Source: Ahaetulla prasina
Taxonomy: Eukaryota; Chordata; Lepidosauria; Squamata; Colubridae
Length of the DNA stretch: 64,000 bases
Assembly (NCBI RefSeq): GCF_028640845.1
Contig: NC_080541.1
Span: forward strand, 37,734,435 to 37,798,434
Direction: 5' to 3'
Of the stretch, positions 11,421-23,300 are shown in pieces. Each line of letters begins with the position of its first letter. Position 1 is the stretch's first letter. Below the pieces are notes generated by a model. That model did not search any database. It was not told the DNA's origin and was given only the letters and a program-made list of their open reading frames with translations. A program made the translations under genes and the position numbers.

Positions 11421-12106
11421 ACACATACAGCTTTCTGAGATTTTGTGTGTTTGTGTAGTTAGAGTGAAACACTACAGAAACACACCAAATCTCAGAAAGC
11501 TGCACAAATATTTTATTTTATTGTTGTATTTATTTATATTTTTTAGATCAGGGGTCTCCAACCTTAGTAACTTTAAGGTTTGTGGACTTCCCAGAGTTCC
11601 TCAGCCAGCAAAGCCAGCCAGCATTAGTTGCTCAGATGAAATAGATTAGCTAAGTGATTGATTCTGTCTGGTGCTGAAAGTGAAACTGGGGCTTTCGGGC
11701 TGGGAAAAAAATCATGCGGTCAATCAGTAATCAGGTAAGTGCCTTAAAATCTCTTAAAAGGAGGTTTTCTACATGTTTTCTACAGAAAACATGTTTTTAA
11801 AGGTTCTCAGGTGTGATTGCCAGAGGAGCCTTTTCAAAAAATTTTTTTTAAAGTTTAAAGGCTCTGCCGATGTCAGCTGAGGGGCGGGATCCTCAAAGGC
11901 TTTTTTTTACTTTTAAAGGCATGTTTCGGCTGAAGAAAAAACTGCTTTTAAAAGTAAAAAAAAAAACCTCTGCTGATGGTGCGGCTCAGCAGAGGCAGAG
12001 GGGGCGGGGCCACGGATTTTTGCTACCGGTCCTCCGAACCAGCAGCCGCCATCGCTACCAGATTGTGCAAGCCGGTCTGAACCGGGAGCATTTCACCCCT
12101 GAGACT
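11118..12106. repeat. Composite unclassified repeat with CA microsatellite
   Basis: The block opens with GGTTCTGTGGGCGTGGCTTAATTGG and closes with ACCGGTCCTCCGAACCAGC and CCGGTCTGAACCGGGAGC, motifs of a common squamate non-autonomous DNA transposon. Inside are a (CA)n tract (11391-11416) and an insertion starting GGGGTCTCCAACCTT at 11552, itself a repeat. It is GC-rich compared with its surroundings. The family is uncertain and the frames within it are not genes. Confidence 0.45.
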
Positions 12107-12838
12107 AACCAATATGCATCACTACATACTATTTTTTTATTCAATCCATTCCAATTGTCCAGAACAAAAAACTTGAAGAAATGTACTGAATACATTTCTT
12201 CAAACTATTTCTTCCCTTTTTTCCCCTCATAAAATTAAAGCATATAATAGATACTTTTCAAGATAAATAACATCTACATTTTTGCAGAAGACACAATAAT
12301 AGTGTGATTAAAAATCAGCCAAACAAGACTATTCATTTTGATAATGTTCATCTTATATGTATACACTAGACATATATTGCCCCAGTGTATCCTTCCCAGG
12401 CAGCTTATATTCAGAAACGACTGTAACCTACCAGCTGCATATTGAGTTAAACATATATAATCATGTGGATCCAAATCCTTAGGTTCACTCCGCTTTAACT
12501 ACGTGTTGACAATTATAGAACTCAGCACATGAAAAGGGTATGATGGTTAATCAATTGGGAATGCATTACTGGCCACTTAAAGGTTACATCAGAAATTTCA
12601 TGACTTTCTTGTTTTAGCTTCTCCCTCTTACATGTAAGTTATGGAAAAAACAGTGGAGTACAAAAGCATCCCATTTTCTAAAAAAAAAAAATATTGGCTT
12701 TCAGAATTTTGTACAAAAATTTCTGTAAATAATTAAAAGGGCATACTCTTATGACGTGTCAATTAAGCAAACTACTGCCCTCTTTAGTGAAAAAAAATCC
12801 TTGTTTTATACACAAACCAAGAAATTACAAATTGCACT
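12107..12838. other. AT-rich sequence, no gene seen
   Basis: No recognisable gene, repeat or RNA. Confidence 0.5.
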
Positions 12839-12840
12839 TA

Positions 12841-13233
12841 CCGTATATACTCGAATATAAGCCGATCCGAGTATAAGCCGAGGTCCCCAATTTTACCCCA
12901 AAAACTGGGGTAAACTGGGGACTCGAGTATAAGCCGAGGGTGGGAAATGAGGCACCTACCGGTTGGGGAAACCCTCCCTCCCTCAGCTGAGAAGGCTGGC
13001 GGCTCCCCCGCCCCGCCCTCTCACTGCACTGGCAGGGCTTCAGTCCGGTAAAATGTGAAAAAAAGAAAAAAAAACAACTCGAGTATAAGCCGTATATACT
13101 CGAGTATAAGCCGAGGGGCTTAAAAAAAAAAAAACTTGAGTATAAGCCGTATAGACCCGAGTATAAGCCGAGGGGACGTTTTTCAGCACAAAAAATGTGC
13201 TGAAAAACTCGGCTTATACTCGAGTATATACGG
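12841..13233. mobile_element. TA-target MITE built of TCGAGTATAAGCCG repeats
   Basis: The termini are near-perfect inverted repeats, CCGTATATACTCGAATATAAGC and its complement ending CGAGTATATACGG, flanked by TA on both sides (12839-12840 and 13234-13235). TA duplications indicate Tc1/mariner-type mobilisation. The interior repeats the motif CTCGAGTATAAGCCG several times and contains a short hairpin (TTTTTCAGCACA...TGTGCTGAAAAA, 13180-13209). Long frames on both strands are a by-product of these repeats, not genes. Confidence 0.85.
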
Positions 13234-13235
13234 TA

Positions 13236-16200
13236 CATTCCAACCCAGGATCGCAAATTTAACAGGGTACAAAATCTATTTTTCAAAAGCAAGTTCAGGT
13301 AATAATTTTCTTGTTTTTGAGAGACTATACACATAAAGATGAATGATTTAAAAGGTACCAACAATGATGAAAAAGCAAAACATGAGTTGTGAAATCATGG
13401 TGCATATGGTTTGTGCATGTTGCAGTACACAGGCCATCATTTGTTCCTCCCCTCCCCTTTTGATGAATGAAGTTAAAGTTGTGGAGTTTTGTGAGAAATA
13501 AAATTAATTTTTAAAGTGGCAACACATGATAGACCTAAGTCAAATATGAAAAGCTTTTCATTTGAGCCTAAAAACACAGGACCAATCTCATCCCAGAATA
13601 TCAATGTCAAGAAACCTAGGCAAGGCAGAACATTCATCTTACAATATTTCCAAATATAAGAGTTTCTTGAAAAATACAGCATTTAATATTGATGAAAGAA
13701 GCAGCAATAATTGACATGAAAAGTGCAATTAGTGTGTACCTAATTATCTTTCCAGTGTGATCACAATGCACTAATACATAAAACATAGAATACTGTTGCA
13801 ATAGATAAGGTGCATTATTTCTTTAAAATATTCACGGAACCATGACAAAAAGTGCTTAAGAGCTTATCCACATCTTGTTATTTTAAATGTGTTTCTCGTA
13901 TTGTTTCCAGATTTGCTTTATTAAGCTGGTGGCAGGGGGCTTATAGTTCAAATATATCTAAATTGTTAAATTAATCCTTTGAAATTTAAGACCTTTACAG
14001 CTTTTAGAAATATTATTAAATATATTTGTGCATTATGCAAATGACTTTCTATGGCAAGGATAACACTTGAATCTTTTTCATAATAAAAATCATTGTATAA
14101 ATGCATTGCACACCCATAAAAAGAATGACTACAGCAAATCATGTTGGGTATAATTTTTTGTTGTAATCTCAACCATTATAGTTAAAGAATCTGAATTACA
14201 TTATTATTGCTCATGTTGTTCTTTGAATCCCATAGCTTCAAAGTCAAAATGTAGATTGACCAGAGTTGATATAAGGAACGAACCTGAAACAACAGATATG
14301 ATATATAGGACAATTCAAATGATAATAGTTTGTATAACAAGTTAGTTATAAATTATTCAAATTCTCGTGTATTTTGTCATGAAAATGAAAAAAAAAAGCC
14401 TTAAATGACCTGTCTAGCTAAGATGGAACATATCATTTATACAAATTTGCCCTGAATCCTATAGAAACAACCTTAAAAGAAAATTATTTCAACTCTCCTT
14501 GATATCACCAAATAAATATTGATAGTAAATTAAATATAAATGACCTAATCAAAATGTCACTAATAGAATAGGATATGTGATTTACCTGCATTGATTTGAG
14601 AACTGACTGGATGACGTTGGGTCCAACTCACTTCAAAGAATTGTTCTGGACAAAATAAGAGAAGGAGAAGGAAAGGAGGAGACACTTATTCTGTTTACTT
14701 GTGAGCTATTTTGCTACAAACCTGCTGTTTATATCCTTTACCTGTTTTTTAACCATATTTCTTATCTCTTTTCCATTTAAAAATATTCAAAAAAAGTGAG
14801 AAAACAATTAGAAGAGCAACCCTAATTAGGCAGCAAATAGTTTACTTTTAAAGCGTTACTTTTGATAATTATAATTATCAAAAGTGATAACTATTTTATC
14901 TTTAAAAAAAACTATTGAAATTAGTGGAATTTACTTCTGAAGTGTTTATAGGACTGCAATAAGCGACAATGTCACAAGACAGTAACTTGATTAAAAGGCA
15001 TTAACATAGTACTGATTATAGCATTCTTTGCAATAAAGGAGGAAGAGAATATTTAACTCCTAAATCTATTAATTATCCAATTTATATTCCCACGTCTTCC
15101 TCCCCTCCGACTTAAAAATCCCACCCGTTTAGCTCAGTTGAGAGGAAAAGCTACTGTTCAATGGTAGAGGACCTGCTTCACATAAGGCACATTTGAAGAG
15201 GGGGAGAGGAGAATCCTTTCTAAATTCCAAGAAAAATGCTATTAAATGGACCCGCTGGCCCAACTCAATAGAAGAGTTTTCTCTTTTCCTAAAGCAGAAT
15301 AGTGCAAATGGGATAGAAAGCATTAAAACATCTTTGAATTTTATTGTCCATGCTGCATTTTTTAAAAAAATCTACATTAATTGCACATAACAGGAAATTA
15401 TCAAATAAATTGGACCCAGCTAGCAAAGCCATAGGCATTTAAAAGCAGTAGCAAAAGAGAGAGAGAGAAGCAGCATGCTGATAGAAAATACATGTTTGAA
15501 GGCAAGACATAAATCCCTAAATGGAAAATAAATGAAAGACCTCACAGCATACATTTTTTGTTCATGCTGGGATGAATGCATTGGCCTGCTAATTTAAGGG
15601 ACAATCTATTCTTATTTGGGAGCAGAACTATTGAACTCAGTAAAATACATATGCTGTTGTTTTGTTGGTATAATATCCATGTTATTCACTATAACATATT
15701 GAAAATAATCATTGTTTGATTAGACCCCCTCAGCATTTCCTAGATGTTGAGCAGGCAAAAACAGATGTGCAACAGACACCTACATCTCTTCTTGATTGGG
15801 CATGTTAAAAAAGTAATTAAGTAATCAATAAGTAAATGGCTTCAGTGATAGGTATGCAAAATCACAACAATACAACTACACTGTTTTCATCTCACAGAAG
15901 GCAATCTATATTATATAGTTGTAGAACATTTGTAGCTATTAATTTATCAGTCTCTATTGCTATATTTATTGTCTATCAATTGTTAAATGGCCGAACAAGA
16001 ATAACAAACACAAAAAGAAATCTTTTTGCAGCTATTATGATAAATAAGAACCATGCTTTTTCCCCCCGCCTTTGAATATGCCATATCTTATTTGAAAAAT
16101 CCATATGATAAAGGAGAAAACAGTAAAGTGGGCAACTATTAAGGTATGATTAGCAAAGATAATTGAGTAACATCAGAAACGGCCTAAGACCCTACAAATA

Positions 16201-16388
16201 TAAGGAAGAATTTTTTGCTATTACATTAGTTTCCAAATAACAAAGAAACCTATAAATAGATATAAATGCTAAAACCTTCCAGCAACTGCATTAAAAAATG
16301 TAATAAAAAAATAATCATCCACCATAATCCCACCAATGTCTGTGGTATATCAAACCAGATCTTCCTGCAAACATCCAGAGATATTTGT
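13236..16388. other. AT-rich sequence with one perfect palindrome
   Basis: No gene is visible in this 3.1-kb stretch. A perfect 28-bp palindrome centred on TTATAA lies at 14858-14885. A pyrimidine-rich segment lies near 15090-15115 and a short (GA)n at 15455-15468. Frames here are short and lack conserved features. Confidence 0.5.
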
Positions 16389-16556
16389 GCATAAGAGCAC
16401 AAGCGTGCCTACCGTTCCTGTCCTATTGTTTCCTTTCGTTATATCCAATTAACATAGTTATTTATTACATACTCATATATATGCTTATATATTGTATAGT
16501 TATTTCATGCTTATGCTTATATATACTGTGTGACTAAATAAATAAATAAATAAATA
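16389..16556 (+). mobile_element. LINE 3' UTR fragment, same family as 8224-9012
   Basis: Shares GTGCATAAGAGCACAAGCGTGCC, ACCGTTCCTGTCCTA and CTTATATAT with the 3' UTR at 8890-9010 and ends in a (TAAA)n tail. Only about 170 bp of the element inserted. Confidence 0.85.
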
Positions 16557-18684
16557 AGAATTGCTTGATGAGTGAGAGTTTTCAGCTCTTACCATTGATC
16601 AAAAACAATACACATATATTTGCACATTGTATCAATTTAACTATTTGCTTGAGGAAATTACATTCAATTTAGAGAGTTAGAAGGATTAAGCAATTGGATC
16701 ACAAAATCTACCATCCTTTCCGTGGATGCAAAGATATTGTGATTTAACACTCATTGTCAGGGAACAACAATGGAAGAAATATCTTAAAAACTTTTGGATG
16801 AGCATCATAAATACTCTACAACCCAGAATAATTTATTCATTTACATACCTGATTTGTATGTTGCCCAATCCTAAAGGGTGGCGTGGGGGTGTTTGACAAT
16901 CTAATCATAAAAATGTCCATAATCTGTTTTTATATTTGTTTATAATTTGAATATACATAAAATACCACACCAAATAGCCACAGCTGCCATCTAGAACAGG
17001 AACTATTATCTAGAAGGATTCAAATACCAGAGTAATACAAGATCATCCAAATTAAAGATAAATTTAGTTTGGCTCTGTTCCATTCTATCCGTATTATAAT
17101 ACTGCCAAGCATTGTGTCAACTCTTCTACCATATCAGTTGTTTGGCTTGATGCTGAGACCACGGTCAACATAGAATATTGTCCATCTAGCAGAGTTCTTC
17201 ATATAGCCTTTTCTTGTTAATATTTTTAATGTATACAGAAAAACATAGCTATTCCTTGTAAATTACATTTGTGAGTGCAAATGTCTTGAAGATCATGCTA
17301 AAATGTACATATATAAATTCGCCATTGCACATTCTCAAGAATTACAAGTTAGTGGAATGGTGGTAATGATAATAACGTTAAAGGTCATACATTACCTCTT
17401 CAATTTACTTGTAATTTACTATCTCCCATGTAAAGGCCTCAGCCCAGGGTTTGGGACCCCTGGTATAGATATAGTAGTATAATAGTTCTTCCCTCTGCAA
17501 TCCTATCCTTCTTTGCTTATAAGGCTCTTTATTCTTTTATCCCACATTGTGATCTTCTTTTTCAAATGCAAAAGCCACAGGAGCAGACTTATCCTTAAAA
17601 CTATTTCTAAGAACTGCTTATTCTTGTATATATCTTTGCATACAAGTTCATAACTCAGATGAGATGGATTTACGTTTGTCCCAGCATTCCAAATTGATAA
17701 TTTCATCATGGAAGTATTATGGGATCTTTTAAAGCAATAGCCTATTTATGAAGGAATACAGAACCATCTTGTCCTGCATTACACAGTTTGAATAAGTCTA
17801 TAAATTGCATGCATTTGTAGTACAGTTATAATAATTACATAGGTATTATGATAGATGCATAATGTATTCCTCTTATGACATTCTTACTCTCAAATGAGCC
17901 GTTTTATCAATTCAAAGTCAGAACAATACATTTCTAGGATAAACCAGACAGCCATTTTAGAGTTATAACATTTCATGTGGTATCCTTACATATTCTCATT
18001 TTTTAAATATTTTTAAAAATAATTTAAGTTTATCAGATGTTTGTTCTTCTCATTTAAAGAATTATATAGCCAAAAAATTGGAATTAAATGCCACAGGCAA
18101 TACTGAAATATATTTGCATGACTGCCTATTAAAAATACTGATAAGGAATGAATCAAAGTGAGAGGCTTTAAAATAAAGTATATTTCAAAGTTTGTCTAGA
18201 ACAGCATTTACTGATTTCTCCTTCATACTAAGGAATTAAACTCTGCAAGCAAACTGGATACATAATTTCAGTTATGTATTTTGCCTATAAACTGCAGAGA
18301 AGACAAGTTGAACATGTACATTTTAATTATGAGAAACATCCAGAGACCTGAGTCACATTTAAAGGACTTGAACCATTTCAGTAATCTGCTCCAATTCTCA
18401 ATCTCCTATTTCTTTAGGAGTTAAAAAGAAAAATAAACTTATTAGAACTTTTTAGAATAAACTTTTCGAAAACAGATTGTTTCTTGCCTGCATTTTAAAA
18501 AATTGAGAAAATTAGAGGCTATAATGACTTATGAACCTACCACCTATGCATAACATTCATATTGTATCTTAATAACAGAAACAACTTTATGCTTATCTAA
18601 TTAGTAATTATATCCAAATGCTAAATCAATGTAATATGTTAACAAAATACCTTGCTATTTGTGCCATGTCTGTTCTTATTGTGC
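16557..18684. other. AT-rich sequence, no gene seen
   Basis: Nothing is recognisable beyond short AT-rich frames. Confidence 0.5.
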
Positions 18685-18905
18685 TGCGGTGGCGCAGTGG
18701 TTAGAGTGTAGTACTGCAGGCTACTTCTGCTGACTGACTGCAATTTGGCAGTTCAAATCTCACCAGGCTTAAGGTTGACTCAACCTTCCATCCTACCAAG
18801 GTGGGTAAAATGAGGGCCCAAATTGTTGGAGGTAATATGCTGACTCTTAAAGAAGGCTGTAAAGCACTGTAAAGCAGTATATAAGTCTAAGTGATATTGC
18901 TATTT
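18685..18905 (+). mobile_element. tRNA-derived SINE
   Basis: The head GGTGGCGCAGTGGTTAGAGTG is a clear tRNA A-box region and GGCAGTTCAAATCTCACC is the B-box region. The body follows with AAGGTTGACTCAACCTTCCATCC and GGTAAAATGAGG. The tail is CTGTAAAGCAGTATATAAGTC then GCTATTGCTATT-like repeats. The 3' part recurs at 50675-50838. It shares its middle with the SINEs at 37731 and 46743 but has a different 3' tail, so two SINE subtypes share one head. Confidence 0.85.
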
Positions 18906-19262
18906 GCAATCAAAATAGTCGCTTTCATGTACTTTCTTAGATTAAATTTCTTTCTGTATTTTATGAATTATTACTTCTAATACTTAATTTATTCCAATTA
19001 GATATTTAAAATTGAAAATTAAATCTTGTTTTGACAAGTGATAGACAAGAAAGACAAGCAAATAGTAATATAAAGTGAAATATTTAGTGCTTTTTGCTTT
19101 ATACATATCATGTTTATTCAAATTATGTTTTAAGAAACAATTCCTAGAAATTGTATTCCTTTATCTCTAATATTTTATCCCTAAAATATTTATAATACTA
19201 AATTGTTATTTTTCTATAAGTTCATAAAATGGATTGCTTTCTCTTAAACTATGTCTCAAACT

Positions 19263-19634
19263 ACAGTTAATCTTCAATTTATGACCATAATTGAGCCCAA
19301 AACTTTTGCTGCTAAGTAAAGCATTTCTTAAGTGAATTTTTCCCCATTTTACTACCATTTGTGCATCACTGCAATGGTTAAGTTAGTAACATGGTTAGGT
19401 GAATCTGCCTTCCACATTGACTTTGCTTGTCAGAGGTTCACAAAAATTGAACACATGACCCTGGGACACTGCAACTGTCATAAATATGAGTCAGTTGCTA
19501 AGCATTCAATTTTTAATCACATGACTATGTGAATATTGCAATGGTCTTAAGTGTTAAAACTGGTCATATGTTACTCTTTTCAATGCTGTTTTAACTTTGA
19601 ATAGTGAACTGTTATAAATTGAAGACTTCCTGTA
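19263..19634 (-). mobile_element. Terminal-inverted-repeat MITE, copy 2
   Basis: Reverse-orientation, diverged copy of the element at 52559-52948. It keeps TTTATGACCATAATTGAGCCC near one end, CTTTGCTTGTCAGAGG in the middle and GAAGACTTCCTGTA at the other. Confidence 0.75.
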
Positions 19635-20415
19635 TGTGATATTCCATTATAAGAAGCATACAATAAGAAAGCAATTAATCTTGTTTTTACATACGTGGCA
19701 AGACATTCTGGATTTTCTGAATGCAGAATAGATATTCCAGGCAATCTTCTGTTGTGTTCATCAGTAAACTAGCACAACTGACAAAGGGAAGACACAAATA
19801 TTCATTCATTGTTACTGATCTGTATAACATTCCATTTCAGGATTTAGATCAGCCTTGAATTTTTTTTTTCTAATATGTTAATTTTGCTTGGAAAAAGTAC
19901 TATTTAATATTTAATTAATTAATATTTATTAATAAATAAATATTTAAATATATTAAAAAATAATAAATTAATATTTGATATTTGATATAGTAATTTGGGG
20001 AAAAGGATTTTTTGCAGTCTTAATATCCTAAGTGGGGGAAGAAGAAGTGACATTAATGGCATCATAAAGAATTAATTGTCGTTGAGAAAATAAATTGTAA
20101 TGCAGAGTATACTTGGCTCAGGAAGTAGATAGACAAGTACATGTTAGAAAGAAAACCACATTATGAAGAAAAAAATCCATTGATAAAAATGTGCTATGAT
20201 CTTTATGAAAATAATTGGAACATATATCTATCAATCTAGACTCTTATTTCAGAATCAGGCCACTTGAACTTGCTGGTATGAACAATTTCAATCAGATCAT
20301 ACGTAAACACATCAAAGCCCTATGTGAGCACCATTACATAGACCTCCATAATTGGATTATGATCCCAAGTGGAACTACTTAGAGAGCTTTAGAGCAGAGC
20401 TATGTTTACTAGGTC
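19635..20415. other. AT-rich sequence with ATTTAATTAA low-complexity patch
   Basis: A patch of nested TTAAT/ATATTT repeats lies at 19899-19990. No gene is seen. Confidence 0.5.
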
Positions 20416-20648
20416 AAATCAAATGTGAAACACAGCCCTGAAAAGTACTACTTCCTGACAGTTAGAACAATTAATAAGTGGAACGACTTGCCTTCAGAAG
20501 TTGTGAATGCTCCAACACTGGAAATTTTTAAGAAAATGTTGGATAACCATCTGACTGAGATGGTGTAGGGTTTCCTGCCTGGGCAGGGGGTTGGACTAGA
20601 AGGCCTCCAAGGTCCCTTCCAACTCTGATGTTATGTTATGTTATGTTA
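20416..20648 (+). mobile_element. CR1 LINE 3' end with (ATGTT)n tail
   Basis: Encodes the last CR1 ORF2 residues (WNDLPSEVVNAPTLEIFKKM-like) with the stop near 20567, then the conserved 3' UTR TTGGACTAGAAGGCCTCCAAGG and CCTTCCAACTCTGATG, then several TTATG units. It parallels the copy ending at 47606. Confidence 0.85.
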
Positions 20649-20936
20649 CTCAAAAATTCTGCACTTTTAATAAGATATCCTACAGAAATTATTTCTGCCT
20701 TTGAATTTGTTTTACCTTTATGACTTAACTGTAGATAAATTTAAGATCAGCATGAATTTAGAATGACAACTAGTTAACTATGAAACAACTTCAAATATTT
20801 CATAAAATGCTACTTCCCTATTTTGCTTCAAATTCGGTGTTCAGTATAAACAGCATGCCAACTGAAAACAGGGTAAGCACTAAATTTTTTTCAATCTGCT
20901 TTTATGGAGCAGTAAAATTTGAATATAAATTTCTTA

Positions 20937-20995
20937 CCATGTTTCCCTGAAAATAAGACCCTGCCTTATATTTTTTTAACCTTGGCCTTATATAT
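20937..20995 (+). mobile_element. MITE left half, split by CR1
   Basis: ATGTTTCCCTGAAAATAAGACC is one terminus of a common amniote MITE. Its other terminus (TATCTTATTTTGTGGAAAACAGG) appears only at 27111-27177, after the CR1 element. The two halves together make an uninterrupted element, so the CR1 landed inside it. Confidence 0.75.
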
Positions 20996-21231
20996 ACCTA
21001 AGATGGCGCCGATGAAGGCTGCCTCGGTGAAATGCTCTCTAATTGTTTCTTTATTTCTAATTGTTCTCTGTGACTCACTACGGATTTCCTACTCACGAGA
21101 CCATCTGCTAAAAATTAAGGAACATTTTTTTTTTGTTTTTTGTTCAAAAAAGTTTTATTTTGATATTCTTGTCCAATAACATATCCATTAACATATTTAA
21201 TGTACCATCATATACAATTAATCGGGTCTGC

Positions 21232-21435
21232 CCGGTCACCACCCCCTTCCTTTTCCTTAAACTCTCCTTCTCTACCTTCTTCTACTTTCCATAGCCATCC
21301 TCCCCCTCTCTTATCTACATCCTCTCCTCTTTCCTCCCTGCTCCTTTCTTCTCCCTCTTCCCCTCTTCCTTCCTTTCCTCCTCCTCCTCTTCTCTTTCCT
21401 CCTTCTCTCTTCTACTTCCTTCTTTCCCATCATTC
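21232..21435 (-). repeat. Polypurine tract in L1 3' region
   Basis: On the + strand this is almost pure C/T (CCTCTTCCTTCCTTTCC and similar), so the L1 sense strand is polypurine. A purine-rich tract in the 3' UTR is a conserved trait of mammalian L1s. It could form triplex or G-rich structures. Confidence 0.75.
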
Positions 21436-22366
21436 TAAAGTAGTAGCCGGGCAGATCCGATTTTACATTAATTATACATCTTCAATCATTTTTGTACATT
21501 AACTATCAATCCATTTTCTACCCCCTCCCCCTTCCTTCCCCTTCCTCCCCTCACCCCCCCATGACTACCGAGAACCGAATACAGGGTATAAAACTAACAA
21601 CAAAAATTAAAATCTAGCACAAATCATAATCCATAATCATTCCTTAAAACCTCCACTCCCCTTCCAGAGACAAAGAAGATACTTTTCTTCCAATCCATTA
21701 TATATCAGACCATTCCACTCCTAGAGTTCTCAGAAGTTTCCGATTGAGTTAGTGTTTGTTCTTGAATAAAGTACATAATTTTTAATATCCAACCTTCATC
21801 AATCAATATCAAAACAACATTCCATCTTCCAATATTCACCAAGGGTTCTTCTAAAATGTCTTTCTTCCTTAAGCAGTCTCTCAAAAATAATTCATATTTC
21901 CAACTTAGTTTCTTTAATTTTTCTGTCCAACCTTCAAGGGTAAGCAATAGTCCATCTTTTCACATCTTTAACATTTATATACCACAGATAATATTACAAA
22001 TATCCAAAATATCAATTGTAATAGTTAAAATCTTCACTTTACCTTACTTATATCAAATAACATTATTAAAATTACACCTATAACTTATCCAAAATATATC
22101 TATTATAACAATTACATTCAAATTAACATTACATCCATCTCTTAAATATAATATTTAATCCAAATTCCTAAATTTTACTATCTATCCTCCAAAGTTAAAC
22201 AATATTCCATCTTCCTATTCCTTTATACCTTAAATATATCAAATAGTACCCCTAAAATTACACATTTATATCCACAATAAATCATTTACAAAAATTAACC
22301 ATAATCATATATAATAGAGTTAAACATTCTCCCTCCCCTTCTTCTGTCTTACACATTTTCCACCAT

Positions 22367-23300
22367 CTATTCACCATTCAACTTAACATCTGTTAATAAA
22401 GAATTCCCAATCTTTAATACATTAGTATAAAAATCTCGTGTTTTACAGATTGTGTTGAGAAAATACTTTCTTCCTTTATAATTCAGTGTTAAACCAACTG
22501 GAACCTCCCATCTAAAATATATCTGATGTTTCTTAAGCTCATCCACCAGAAAGGCAAATTCTTTTCTCTTTCTTAACATTTTAGGAGGAATTTCCTTCAT
22601 CATTATTATATCTTGTCCTAATATTTGAAATTTATTTTTATAAAATGCTTGCAAAATTCCATACCTAATCCTCTTATTTGTAAAATAAATAACCACATCT
22701 CTCGGTAAACACTTCTGCCTTGCCCACCAAGAATTAACACGATAAATTTTTTCAATATTAACTTCAAAATCTTCTGATTCCACTCCCTCTATCTGAGCAA
22801 AGGCCTGAATAAAAATCTCTTTCAAATTTTCTCCTTTACCCTCTTTTAATCCTCTCACCCTTATAGCATAATTCCATTAATTTATATTGTAATATAAACC
22901 TTTCTTCATCTGCTTTATCAGCCTTAACCTGAATATCATCTATTTTATTTTCTAAATTCAAATTAATTTGAACTTCATCTATTTTCCTTTGCAAATCTAA
23001 ATTAATTTGGTTAAATTCATTCAGTCTTTCTTATGTCTGTGTACTAGATAACAATAATGGGGTAATTGATTCCTTTAATTTTTTCATCTCCCTGCTCTGC
23101 TCTTCCATCAAATCTTTAAAATCCAGTATTTCTTTCTCCATTTCATTAAATTTTTGATCTATTTCTGAAAGATGAGCCTCCATAAGCTCCTGTAAAAAAT
23201 TCCTTAGACTTTCTTTAATATCCTCTCTCAATTTCCGTACCTGAAGTGAAGAAATTTCCAATATTTTAGAAGTGGTTAAATCTCTTTGCTTAAAAGCCAT
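22367..23300 (-). pseudogene. L1 ORF1p (RNA-binding chaperone), degenerate
   Basis: ORF1p coats L1 RNA as a trimer and chaperones reverse transcription. The start MAFKQRDLTTSKILEISS leads into a coiled coil (SEIDQKFNEMEKEILDFKDL and onward), which continues past an in-frame stop near 23031 as DLQRKIDEVQINLNL. A one-base shift near 22858 leads to the RRM (VRGLKEGKGENLKE, then PRDVVIYFTNKRIRYGIL) and the C-terminal domain (MLRKRKEFAFLVDEL, IYFRWEVPVGLTLNYKG). The total is about 310 residues, normal for ORF1p. The order coiled coil, RRM, CTD is diagnostic of the Transposase_22 family. One stop and one frameshift make this copy dead. Confidence 0.85.

Noticed and set aside
12825..13364. A 179-codon minus-strand open frame
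   Set aside because: It is made of repeated GLYSS units from the CTCGAGTATAAGCC motifs of the TA-target MITE at 12841-13233; no protein family.
21200..21502. A 100-codon Ser/Pro/Leu frame
   Set aside because: Encoded by the polypyrimidine complement of the L1 polypurine tract.
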